Shown here: piece by piece, positions 1 to 6,333 of the stretch
Layout of the letters: each line of letters starts with the position of its first letter
Position numbering within the stretch: position 1 is the first letter of the stretch
Assembly: GCA_964625775.1 (NCBI GenBank)
Contig: CAZVEH010000071.1
Coordinates: forward strand, 1-8,659
Origin: GCA-2786165 sp964625775
GTDB lineage: Bacteria; Pseudomonadota; Gammaproteobacteria; Legionellales; Legionellaceae
Length of the DNA stretch: 8,659 bases
Direction: 5' to 3'
The notes under the pieces: model-generated
The model's database searches: none
Told to the model about the DNA's origin: nothing
Seen by the model: the letters and a program-made list of their open reading frames with translations, nothing else
Made by a program: the position numbers and the translations under genes

Positions 1-45
1 GTTGGTGCCAGTATGCTTGTACCCAAACGCGCTTAGTTTTGTGTC

Positions 46-1071
46 TTAGGGTGTGTAGGATTCATCTTCTTGTTGGATGTGTTTTGTGGCTTGCAGTGCG
101 GCAAATAGCCCTATGCCTATCAATGCAATGATGCTATTTTTATTGTCATAACAAAATGTGACACCTTTCTGAAAATAAGAAACTTGCTTGATAGGGTCTA
201 CGGCTATGTCTTTCAGGTTGTGGGTGCAAACTTCACTTATCTCTGTGGCCTGCGCGTACGGCATTAATTTTAAATGGTTTAAACTGGTTTTTAACCATTT
301 AATTACAGCAATTGAAGAAAATTCTGCTACTGAAAATGTAAAATGAGCACAGACATCTGTGGCAGCAAACTGGTGTTTACCTGCTTTACCCATTGCATAA
401 TGTTGAACATCATAGGCAGATCGAAAGCGTTCATATTGCGAAGATAATAGTACATAATGCATCGAGGGTGCATTAAAAAAACTGCAGTTATAGGTCAGAC
501 GATTCTGTAATTGTTGATTAAAATGTGTGGTTAAAAGCAAGCGTAACACAGGAACATCGCCATAATAAGCTGATGTTTTATCAAAAACAAAGGGTAGATA
601 TAAAGAAAACTTCATGTGTTCATAGACTCGTCTCAGCAGTGTTTCTTCTTGCAGAGGTAAACGCGCTTCTTCATCCCGAGTGGGTAGGTGTGTTATATCG
701 CCGATATTGAGTAATCGTGCATACGTCATCATTAACGTGGGGATATATTGGATACACCTTCTTTGTGGATCGGATGTGACTTTATAGTCAGAATATTTAT
801 TGTAGAGAGTTTCCAATTGCGTTTTGAAGTGTGGCAGAGTGCTAGGTGTGTTTAATACGCAAGCACTTAAGGTGATGAATTGTATGATATCTGCAGCACC
901 GGCCAGAGGCGTCAATGGTGTGGCATCACCTAAACCACCATCCCTAAGGTCTGTGGATCTATTCGTTAAACGTAGCCCTAAATTGTTTTTAAGAATAGTA
1001 TGAAGCTCTTCAAAATCGAGCAAAGGTATATCACCAGAGTCATCATGGGTTTTTTCAAGCCGCATGTCCAT
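46..1071 (-). CDS. Orphan protein with C-terminal hydrophobic (tail-anchor-like) segment, 341 aa
   Basis: I do not recognise this protein or any domain in it. It opens with a charged stretch (MDMRLEKTHDD) and has no signal peptide. A moderately hydrophobic stretch lies at about residues 62-73. The clearest feature is a strongly hydrophobic segment at about 313-326 (IIALIGIGLFAALQ), followed by a short polar tail of some 15 residues rich in K, H, Q, D and E. That layout fits a single C-terminal membrane anchor with the bulk of the protein in the cytosol or, if secreted, in a host cell. The start is supported by a modest purine-rich site (GGAAAG) 5 nt upstream and a perfect -10 hexamer about 36 nt upstream. 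A second ATG lies two codons in. It is on the same strand as the outer-membrane gene but 150 bp away with its own promoter, so it is probably a separate unit. A secreted effector is possible but unproven. Confidence 0.75.
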   Translation of the reverse strand: MDMRLEKTHDDSGDIPLLDFEELHTILKNNLGLRLTNRSTDLRDGGLGDATPLTPLAGAADIIQFITLSACVLNTPSTLPHFKTQLETLYNKYSDYKVTSDPQRRCIQYIPTLMMTYARLLNIGDITHLPTRDEEARLPLQEETLLRRVYEHMKFSLYLPFVFDKTSAYYGDVPVLRLLLTTHFNQQLQNRLTYNCSFFNAPSMHYVLLSSQYERFRSAYDVQHYAMGKAGKHQFAATDVCAHFTFSVAEFSSIAVIKWLKTSLNHLKLMPYAQATEISEVCTHNLKDIAVDPIKQVSYFQKGVTFCYDNKNSIIALIGIGLFAALQATKHIQQEDESYTP

Positions 1072-1106
1072 ACAATCTTTCCATAACTTGCCAATATGGT
1101 GACTCG

Positions 1107-1112
1107 ATTATA
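1107..1112 (-). promoter_or_regulatory. -10 element for the 46-1071 gene
   Basis: A perfect TATAAT reads on the minus strand. Transcription would start near 1100 and leave a leader of about 28 nt before the ATG at 1071. No good -35 hexamer lies 16-18 bp upstream (the positions read ATAAAA or similar), so the promoter may be weak or activator-dependent. Confidence 0.45.
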
Positions 1113-1221
1113 AGGGAGAAGTATTAAGGTTTTATTAACAAATCACACAGGTAATCCATGATTGCAATTGATCTCAGGATTTGCACGCACCCATAAGTTT
1201 TGCGCAAATCCCGTATATTCT

Positions 1222-1962
1222 TTATAAAAAATGGTAACGAATGCCCGCTTTTGCTCCGAAGTCATTGGACGGTCCGATATCACATACGCCTGGCGCAAAT
1301 CCTCCAGATCCAGAGTAGGCACCGCTGCCTTGGTAGACGCCTTCAGCAAATAGGTCAAACTTTTTAGATGCCAAATAAGTGACGCCTAATTTTGCTCGAT
1401 AGGCCAAAACTCCTTTGTGCGCCGGGTCAGAGACGCCAGTACCATAGGGAAGTTTAAAGGTGACCGTGGATTGTCCTATGTTGCCGTACCCTATGCCTCC
1501 TCCAATATACGGAGCAAACTGACTACGGTTGTATAGGTCGTAATAGGCGCTGATTAAAACTGTTTGAGCCGTCATCGATCCAGTGAGGCCTGCTTCTTCC
1601 GTTATACCGCTTGCGGAGGCTTTTGAGGTGTTAAGCGCGTTATTGGTATAAGCATAAGTGATTTCAACTCTTGCAGGACCAAAGTCATATCCTCCTCCAG
1701 TTTCACCGGAAAATCCAGTTGCTTTGTACACATGGCCATAAATAGAGTACCCGTAATGAGTGGGCTCGTGACCACTTGTTGGTTGTGGGGTACTGAATCC
1801 AAGCCCCAATGTTGCATAAAGACCTTTTGCCATGTGTGGATAGGTGCTACCAGATAACTCACTTTGATTGACGACATGGTTGGCTGCGAGCACTGAGGCT
1901 GGAGCCACGAGTGTTGCCAATACTATGCCCATCACCGATGACAGTATCTCCTTTTGAATCAT
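1222..1962 (-). CDS. Outer-membrane beta-barrel protein, P44/Msp2 surface-antigen-like, 246 aa
   Basis: This is probably an exported beta-barrel of the outer membrane. Residues 1-26 form a signal peptide: an N-region with K4, a hydrophobic core (about 10-20) and a cleavage site after SVLA (A26/A27). The mature part has alternating glycine/aromatic strands typical of small barrels: KGLYATLGLGFS (46-57), a strand near 97-106, APYIGGGIGYGN (150-161), LAYRAKLGVTYL (186-197), FDLFAEGVYQ (202-211) and a C-terminal strand ending GIRYHFL. The PYIGGGIGY and AYRAKLGVTY motifs recall the Msp4/P44 (Surface_Ag_2) and Opa-like porin group. The size fits a barrel of about 8 strands. The only cysteine is at 227. 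The last residue is Leu, one after the expected terminal Phe. The start has AGGGG 5 nt upstream. An in-frame ATG at codon 11 would remove the basic N-region, so the longer start is preferred. Its role (porin, adhesin or antigen) cannot be told from the sequence. Confidence 0.82.
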   Translation of the reverse strand: MIQKEILSSVMGIVLATLVAPASVLAANHVVNQSELSGSTYPHMAKGLYATLGLGFSTPQPTSGHEPTHYGYSIYGHVYKATGFSGETGGGYDFGPARVEITYAYTNNALNTSKASASGITEEAGLTGSMTAQTVLISAYYDLYNRSQFAPYIGGGIGYGNIGQSTVTFKLPYGTGVSDPAHKGVLAYRAKLGVTYLASKKFDLFAEGVYQGSGAYSGSGGFAPGVCDIGPSNDFGAKAGIRYHFL

Positions 1963-1967
1963 TTAAA

Positions 1968-1972
1968 CCCCT
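1968..1972 (-). promoter_or_regulatory. Ribosome binding site of the outer-membrane protein gene
   Basis: AGGGG on the minus strand ends 5 nt before the ATG at 1962. It sits in and beside the loop of a short inverted repeat (TTAAAC 1963-1968 / GTTTAA 1973-1978), so pairing could partly hide it. Confidence 0.5.
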
Positions 1973-1991
1973 GTTTAATTTCACTCAAAGC

Positions 1992-2027
1992 GTCATCAAG
2001 GCTTTAGAAGATTTAAACCTTGATGAC
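1992..2027 (-). repeat. 10-bp inverted repeat between nrdB and the outer-membrane gene; possible terminator or operator
   Basis: GTCATCAAGG (1992-2001) and CCTTGATGAC (2018-2027) are perfect inverted arms around a 16-nt AT-rich loop. It lies 29 nt past the nrdB stop and 29 nt before the start of the barrel gene. As RNA it would fold into a 10-bp stem, suiting the end of the nrdAB transcript. No U-tract follows on the minus strand (the next bases are GCTTTGAG), so it is not a classic intrinsic terminator. An operator for the downstream gene is an alternative. Confidence 0.5.
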
Positions 2028-2056
2028 ATACCGCGAAGAGCTATAAATAGATACGC

Positions 2057-3157
2057 TTACTGCTCGTCATCCCAGCTTAATGTGCCGCCAGCTTGATACT
2101 CAATCACACGTGTTTCAAAAAAGTTTTTCTCTTTTTTGAGGTCCATCATTTCACTCATCCATGGGAATGGATTTTCAGCGCCTGGATATTGCTCTGGTAA
2201 GCCGATTTGATTGAAGCGACGGTTGGCGATGAAATGAATATATTCTTCGAACATTTCAGCGTTCATGCCTAAAATACCATGTGGCATCGTATCTTTTGCA
2301 TATTGATATTCGAGGTCTACGCCTTCACGAATCAAGGTGATGATTTCTTGTTTGAATTCATTGGTCCATAATGCTGGATTCTCGATTTTAATTTGATTGA
2401 TGACGTCAATCCCAAAATTCATGTGCATGGATTCATCACGCAAAATATATTGAAACTGTTCTGAGGTGCCGACCATTTTATTTCGGCGACCCATGGATAA
2501 GATTTGAGTGAAGCCAACATAAAAGAAAATACCTTCGAATACCACGTAAAAAGCGATCAAATCACGTAATAAGCGCTGATTGTCTGCGAGTGTACCCGTA
2601 TGAAAATTAGGATCGCACAAGCTATGGGTGAAAGGCAGGGCCCACATCGCTTTGCTGGCGACTGAGGGGATTTCTCGATACATATTGAATACAGCTGCTT
2701 CGTCTAAACTCAAGCTTTCAATGATGTATTGATACGCATGGGTATGCAGGGCCTCTTCGAAGGCTTGTCGTAACAAATATTGACGACATTCTGGGTTGGT
2801 AATATGGCGGTAAACTGCCAATACCAAATTGTTAGCAACCAACGAATCGGCTGTGGAGAAAAACCCCAGATTACGTAAAATAATCAAACGTTCATCTTCG
2901 GTCAAACCGTTAGGATCACGCCATAAAGCTAAGTCGGCGCTCATGCTGATTTCATTGGGCATCCAGTGATTGGCGCAGGCTGTTAAATACTTATCCCAAG
3001 CCCAGGTGTATTTAAAAGGTACCAATTGATTCAGATCAGCGCGGCAGTTGATGATTTGTTTATCATCGACCTGAATACGGTCAGCACCCATTGTGATGGA
3101 TTCTAGGCCACTGAGATGGATGGCGGCATATTGGTCAGCGGTAGCTGGGTTACTCAT
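2057..3157 (-). CDS. nrdB: Ribonucleoside-diphosphate reductase class Ia, beta (R2) subunit, 366 aa
   Basis: R2 houses the di-iron centre and the stable tyrosyl radical that NrdA needs to reduce ribonucleoside diphosphates to deoxy forms in the cytosol. All expected residues are visible: iron ligands D104, E135, H138, E208, E242 and H245, with radical tyrosine Y142 in E-A-L-H-T-H-A-Y. The spacings D104-E135 (31), E135-H138-Y142 and E208-E242-H245 equal those of E. coli R2 (D84, E115, H118, Y122, E204, E238, H241), so this is a tyrosyl-radical class Ia/b protein rather than a Tyr-less class Ic one. The C-terminal tail (EYQAGGTLSWDDEQ) is the flexible peptide expected to dock on R1. The start at 3157 is chosen because AGGAGAA lies 3 nt upstream. 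The frame stays open for 18 more codons, but an ATG at 3211 would lie inside the intercistronic hairpin and lacks a ribosome site. It is cotranscribed with nrdA. Confidence 0.97.
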   Translation of the reverse strand: MSNPATADQYAAIHLSGLESITMGADRIQVDDKQIINCRADLNQLVPFKYTWAWDKYLTACANHWMPNEISMSADLALWRDPNGLTEDERLIILRNLGFFSTADSLVANNLVLAVYRHITNPECRQYLLRQAFEEALHTHAYQYIIESLSLDEAAVFNMYREIPSVASKAMWALPFTHSLCDPNFHTGTLADNQRLLRDLIAFYVVFEGIFFYVGFTQILSMGRRNKMVGTSEQFQYILRDESMHMNFGIDVINQIKIENPALWTNEFKQEIITLIREGVDLEYQYAKDTMPHGILGMNAEMFEEYIHFIANRRFNQIGLPEQYPGAENPFPWMSEMMDLKKEKNFFETRVIEYQAGGTLSWDDEQ

Positions 3158-3160
3158 GAG

Positions 3161-3167
3161 TTCTCCT
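3161..3167 (-). promoter_or_regulatory. Ribosome binding site of nrdB
   Basis: AGGAGAA on the minus strand, just before the ATG at 3157. It decides the start against the longer in-frame candidate at 3211 and lies about 15 nt past the foot of the intercistronic hairpin, so it should stay accessible when the hairpin forms. Confidence 0.75.
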
Positions 3168-3182
3168 AATAATAAGTAAGCA

Positions 3183-3213
3183 TCATGCTTGTTCTGCGTC
3201 AGAACAAGCATGA
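3183..3213 (-). repeat. nrdA-nrdB intercistronic stem-loop (14-bp perfect stem, 3-nt loop)
   Basis: TCATGCTTGTTCTG (3183-3196) pairs perfectly with CAGAACAAGCATGA (3200-3213) around the loop CGT. In the transcript it begins 7 nt after the nrdA stop and ends before the nrdB ribosome site. No U-run follows (TGCTTACTT), so read-through into nrdB is expected. It more likely acts as an mRNA-stabilising or processing element setting the NrdA:NrdB ratio. A copy of a dispersed palindromic repeat, or a protein-binding site, is also possible. Confidence 0.85.
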
Positions 3214-3220
3214 AGAGGTT

Positions 3221-6040
3221 TTATTGACAAGCTTCACAATCTGGGTCGAGGATAGAGCAGACTTTAGGTTCCTCGGATTTCACAGCATTTAAAGCACCAT
3301 CCGTGATGGTTGATTTTTCAGCATTGGAAGCACCGATACTACGTAAATAATACGTGGTTTTTAAACCGCGTATCCAAGCTTGACGATACAATTCGTCGAG
3401 TTTTTTACCTGACGGTTGAGCCATGTAAATGTTGAGAGATTGTGCTTGGTCAATCCATTTTTGACGGCGTGAACCAGCTTCTACCAGCCAAATGGGTTCC
3501 ATTTCAAATGCAGTGGCGTAACGTCGTTTGAGATCGTCAGGCACTCGATTGATGGGTTGTACGCTGCCATTAAAATACTTGAGATCATTCACCATGACTT
3601 CATCCCAAAGATTCAACGCTTTGAGATCGGCCACAAGATAAGGATTCACTACTGTAAATTCACCTGACAAATTCGATTTGACGTATAAATTTTGATAGGT
3701 AGGTTCGATAGATTGAGAGACACCACAAATATTAGAAATGGTGGCTGTGGGTGCAATGGCCATGACATTGGAGTTACGCATGCCTTGTGTACGCACAGTC
3801 ACCCGTAAGGCCTCCCAATCTAACGTTTGGGCGCGATCTTGTTCAAGGAATTTGCCTCTGGATTGTTGTAAGAGATTGATCGAATCAATAGGCAATATCC
3901 CTTTACTCCACAAGGAATTTTCATAGCTAGAATACAGACCGCGTTCTTTTGCTAATGCAGAAGAGGCTTCAATCGCATAATAACTGATCAACTCCATAGA
4001 TGTATCTGCAAATGCCAATGCTTGAGTCGACGCGTAGTCAATTTTTAGGGCATACAACGCATCTTGGAAACCCATCAGACCTAGACCAATAGGCCGATGT
4101 CTGAGATTTGAGTGACGCGCTTGAGGGACTGAGTAGTAGTTGATATCAATCACATTATCCAGCATGCGAATGGCTGTGGTAATGGTACGTTTCAGTTTGT
4201 TCGCATCCAATTGGCCATCAATGATGTGTGCGGGTAAATTGATTGAACCCAAATTACAGACCGCAATTTCTTCTTCCGACGTATTCAACGTAATTTCTGT
4301 ACAAAGATTAGAGCTATGAATCACGCCAGCATGTTGCTGCGGCGAGCGCATATTGCACGTATCTTTGAAGGTCAGCCAAGGATGACCTGTTTCAAACAAC
4401 ATCGAAAGCATTTTGCGCCAAAGTTTGATGGCAGGCAGGGTCTTGCTATGCTTGATTTTTCCCGATTGTGCTGCATCTTCGTAACTCAAATAGGCAGTTT
4501 CAAACGCTTTGCCATAGAGATCATGCAAATCAGGTACATCATTGGGAGAAAACAATGTCCAATTGCCTTCGGCAAACACTCGTTTCATGAATAAATCTGG
4601 AATCCAAAGTGCGGTATTCATATCGTGAGTACGTCGGCGATCATCCCCGGTGTTTTTGCGTAATTCCAGAAACTCTTCGACGTCAAGATGCCAGCATTCC
4701 AAATAAGCACAGACTGCACCTTTGCGTTTTCCGCCTTGGTTGACTGCGACGGCAGTGGCGTCAGCAACATTCAAAAATGGCACAACGCCTTGTGATTTGC
4801 CATTGGTGCCTTTGATATGCGAGCCCATAGCACGCACGGGTGTCCAATCATTGCCCAAACCGCCGGCAAATTTTGAAAGCAAGGCATTGTCTTTCAATGC
4901 AGAGTAAATCCCATCTAAATGATCAGGGACTGTGGTCAAATAACAGCTAGACAGCTGTGGACGCACTGTACCGGCATTGAATAACGTGGGTGTGGAAGCC
5001 ATATAATCAAACGAAGACAGTAATGTATAAAATTCAATGGCTTTGGCGTTTTTGTCTTGTTCTCGAATAGCTAGACCCATGGCCACACGCATAAAAAACG
5101 CTTGAGGCAATTCGTAACGAATGCCGTCTTGATGAATAAAATAACGATCGTATAACGTCTGTAAACTCAAGTATGTAAATTGCATATCACGCAAAGGTAA
5201 TAATGCCTTACCTAATTGCTCCAGGTCAAAGTCGGCCAATTTGGAATCCAGAATACCTTGTTCTATCCCATTCGCAATATACGCGCTAAAATAATTGGGA
5301 TAGAGATGGATCATTTCATCAAATGTGGCCTCGTTTTGTATGGACAAGTGGGCGAGTGCTTCTGCGCGCAAGCTATCCAACAACAAACGAGCACTGACAT
5401 ACGTATAGTTAGGCTCTGTTTCGACCAAAGATCTCGCTGCCATGATCAATGCTTTGTGGACATCGTCTAAGGTGGCTTGTTGATATAAATTACGCAAAGC
5501 ATCTTTGATGATAGGGGCCGCCTTGACTTGGGTCAAATCCCGGCAGGCTTCTTCTACAATGATCTGTAGTCGATCTAAATCCAAAGGTTGTACCGTACCA
5601 TCGGGTAACGTGACCAATTTGACATTGGCATCCTTGGGTTGTTTTTGTAAAGCGGCATCACGAGTTTTTCGGCGATCGTCACGATACAGCACATAAGCAC
5701 GCGCAATTTTATTTTGACCACTGCGCATCAATGCCAATTCGACTTGATCTTGAATATCTTCGATATGAATGCTGCCACCTGTGGGCAAACGTCGTTTCAA
5801 GGCTTTGGTGACTTGTTGCGTGAGGGTTTCAATTTGATCGCGAATGCGATTGGATGCAACCGCATTTGGGCCTTCAATGGCAATAAACGCTTTGGTGAGC
5901 GCTACGGTGATTTTATTTTCGTCGTAAGAAACCACTTTACCATTACGTTTGATGGTTTTTAAAATTCCAGGGGTGTTTGCATTGATCTCAAAGTGGTTGA
6001 TGGATGCGGATGGCGCAACAGGGTCTAGGATGTTTGACAT
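3221..6040 (-). CDS. nrdA: Ribonucleoside-diphosphate reductase class Ia, alpha (R1) subunit with two ATP-cones, 939 aa
   Basis: This is the catalytic subunit for NDP to dNDP reduction. Order of parts: ATP-cone 1 at about 26-122 (KRNGKVVSYDENKI), a second, degenerate ATP-cone-like domain at about 140-226 (LPDGTVQPLDLDRLQ), then the ten-stranded R1 barrel. Active-site residues are all present: C366 (SSCYL) and C595 (VCNLGS) as the redox pair, thiyl cysteine C580 in the motif N578-L-C-T-E582, and radical-relay tyrosines Y897-Y898. The tail ends DCEACQ, and C935/C938 form the shuttle pair that is re-reduced by thioredoxin or glutaredoxin. It is about 180 residues longer than E. coli NrdA (761) because of the extra cone. 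Pseudomonas aeruginosa NrdA (about 963) has the same layout, with only the first cone binding dATP. The start has GGAG 5 nt upstream. It is first in the nrdAB operon, behind NrdR and DnaA sites. Confidence 0.98.
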   Translation of the reverse strand: MSNILDPVAPSASINHFEINANTPGILKTIKRNGKVVSYDENKITVALTKAFIAIEGPNAVASNRIRDQIETLTQQVTKALKRRLPTGGSIHIEDIQDQVELALMRSGQNKIARAYVLYRDDRRKTRDAALQKQPKDANVKLVTLPDGTVQPLDLDRLQIIVEEACRDLTQVKAAPIIKDALRNLYQQATLDDVHKALIMAARSLVETEPNYTYVSARLLLDSLRAEALAHLSIQNEATFDEMIHLYPNYFSAYIANGIEQGILDSKLADFDLEQLGKALLPLRDMQFTYLSLQTLYDRYFIHQDGIRYELPQAFFMRVAMGLAIREQDKNAKAIEFYTLLSSFDYMASTPTLFNAGTVRPQLSSCYLTTVPDHLDGIYSALKDNALLSKFAGGLGNDWTPVRAMGSHIKGTNGKSQGVVPFLNVADATAVAVNQGGKRKGAVCAYLECWHLDVEEFLELRKNTGDDRRRTHDMNTALWIPDLFMKRVFAEGNWTLFSPNDVPDLHDLYGKAFETAYLSYEDAAQSGKIKHSKTLPAIKLWRKMLSMLFETGHPWLTFKDTCNMRSPQQHAGVIHSSNLCTEITLNTSEEEIAVCNLGSINLPAHIIDGQLDANKLKRTITTAIRMLDNVIDINYYSVPQARHSNLRHRPIGLGLMGFQDALYALKIDYASTQALAFADTSMELISYYAIEASSALAKERGLYSSYENSLWSKGILPIDSINLLQQSRGKFLEQDRAQTLDWEALRVTVRTQGMRNSNVMAIAPTATISNICGVSQSIEPTYQNLYVKSNLSGEFTVVNPYLVADLKALNLWDEVMVNDLKYFNGSVQPINRVPDDLKRRYATAFEMEPIWLVEAGSRRQKWIDQAQSLNIYMAQPSGKKLDELYRQAWIRGLKTTYYLRSIGASNAEKSTITDGALNAVKSEEPKVCSILDPDCEACQ

Positions 6041-6043
6041 AGT

Positions 6044-6049
6044 CTCTCC
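6044..6049 (-). promoter_or_regulatory. Ribosome binding site of nrdA
   Basis: GGAGAG on the minus strand, with the GGAG core 5 nt before the ATG at 6040. It supports the annotated start, which also places the complete first ATP-cone in the protein. Confidence 0.75.
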
Positions 6050-6082
6050 AGATGGTATTTAGCATCAACGTTAGAAAACTCT

Positions 6083-6106
6083 GTTGACTTCTATGACGGG
6101 GTCAAC
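6083..6106 (-). repeat. Inverted repeat in the nrdA leader
   Basis: GTTGAC (6083-6088) and GTCAAC (6101-6106) are 6-bp arms around a 12-nt spacer. The repeat lies between the NrdR boxes and the nrdA start, so it should fall in the 5' untranslated region. It could be a weak hairpin or a small operator; chance is possible at this length. Confidence 0.3.
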
Positions 6107-6123
6107 TGGGCTTCTAGGTTAAA

Positions 6124-6139
6124 ACACTATATATAGATA
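6124..6139 (-). promoter_or_regulatory. NrdR box, promoter-proximal
   Basis: ACACTATATATAGATA matches 13 of 16 positions of the NrdR box pattern (ACACWATATATWGTGT). NrdR is the zinc-ribbon/ATP-cone repressor of ribonucleotide reductase operons. Its centre is 32 bp (three helical turns) from the second box, the spacing typical of paired NrdR sites. It overlaps the likely -10 region of nrdAB. Confidence 0.8.
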
Positions 6140-6161
6140 AATAATTTGCTCTAAAGCACAA
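6134..6161 (-). promoter_or_regulatory. Probable nrdAB promoter, overlapped by the NrdR boxes
   Basis: On the minus strand TTGTGC (6161-6156) stands 16 bp from TATCTA (6139-6134). The -35 lies within one NrdR box and the -10 within the other, as expected for repression by occlusion. TTTAGA (6155-6150) with TATAGT (6131-6126), 18 bp apart, is an alternative pair. Neither is close to consensus, so the exact start of transcription is uncertain; a leader of roughly 80-90 nt is implied. Confidence 0.45.
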
Positions 6162-6171
6162 TATAGTGTGT
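6156..6171 (-). promoter_or_regulatory. NrdR box, promoter-distal
   Basis: GCACAATATAGTGTGT matches 14 of 16 positions of the NrdR box pattern and is nearly palindromic. Together with the box at 6124-6139 it forms the tandem arrangement to which NrdR oligomers bind cooperatively in the (d)ATP-loaded state (known for the family). Confidence 0.83.
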
Positions 6172-6210
6172 TTTTGTCGTCATGGCAAGAGGATAAGTTT
6201 GCGAATATCT

Positions 6211-6219
6211 TGTGGATAA
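6211..6219 (-). promoter_or_regulatory. Perfect DnaA box upstream of nrdAB
   Basis: The minus strand reads TTATCCACA, the high-affinity DnaA box, 9 of 9. It lies 39 bp beyond the distal NrdR box and 171 bp from the nrdA start. DnaA is known to regulate nrdAB in E. coli through boxes upstream of the promoter. A weaker 7-of-9 match (TTATCCTCT, minus strand) lies at 6188-6196. It is also 25 bp upstream of the -35 of the divergent promoter. Confidence 0.65.
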
Positions 6220-6244
6220 ATATGTATAACCAATCCCCCTTGCC

Positions 6245-6273
6245 TTGAGTAAAACACTTTTTTTCATTATAAT
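6245..6273 (+). promoter_or_regulatory. Sigma70-type promoter of the divergent large gene
   Basis: TTGAGT (6245-6250), a 17-bp spacer and a perfect TATAAT (6268-6273) form a near-consensus vegetative promoter. Transcription should start near 6280, giving a leader of about 28 nt before the ATG at 6308. Confidence 0.75.
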
Positions 6274-6278
6274 ACGTT

Positions 6279-6298
6279 CACCGTGTTCAAATTCGGTG
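6279..6298 (+). repeat. Small hairpin in the leader of the large gene
   Basis: CACCG (6279-6283) and CGGTG (6294-6298) can pair around a 10-nt loop. The right arm contains the only candidate ribosome site (GGTG, 9 nt before the ATG), so the fold could limit translation. A 5-bp stem is weak evidence. Confidence 0.3.
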
Positions 6299-6307
6299 CA
6301 GTTATCT

Positions 6308-6333
6308 ATGAGAAGCTCCTCTCATTTTTTTTT
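6308..6333 (+). repeat. Hairpin plus nine-T tract covering the start codon of the large gene
   Basis: ATGAGA (6308-6313) and TCTCAT (6320-6325) are perfect 6-bp arms around AGCTCC, followed directly by an unbroken run of nine T (6325-6333). In RNA this is a small stem with a U-tract, like a weak intrinsic terminator, overlapping the first codons. The T-run is also a candidate slippage site within codons 6-9. Confidence 0.4.

Noticed and set aside
1..45. Terminator or further gene at the left edge
   Set aside because: The 45 bases past the stop of the first gene show no stem followed by a T-run and no coding signal that can be judged at this length.
1178..1210. GATTTGC / GCAAATC inverted repeat just after the barrel gene stop, as a terminator
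   Set aside because: Only 7 bp with a 19-nt loop and no U-tract on the minus strand.
1143..1358. 71-codon minus-strand frame overlapping the 3' end of the barrel gene
   Set aside because: It overlaps the last 137 bp of a well-supported gene in another frame and shows no recognisable motif. The barrel frame ends with a proper terminal beta-strand, so this is not its frameshifted continuation.
3158..3211. N-terminal extension of nrdB to an ATG at 3211
   Set aside because: The extra 18 codons are mostly made of the palindrome arms and have no ribosome site, while the ATG at 3157 has AGGAGAA just upstream.
4316..5962. Several plus-strand frames of 60-90 codons antisense to nrdA
   Set aside because: nrdA is complete and conserved across this stretch; these are frames open by chance on the opposite strand.
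6296..6298. In-frame GTG as an earlier start of the large gene
   Set aside because: It has no ribosome site and would begin only about 16 nt after the predicted transcript start, inside the hairpin arm; ATG 6308 is simpler.
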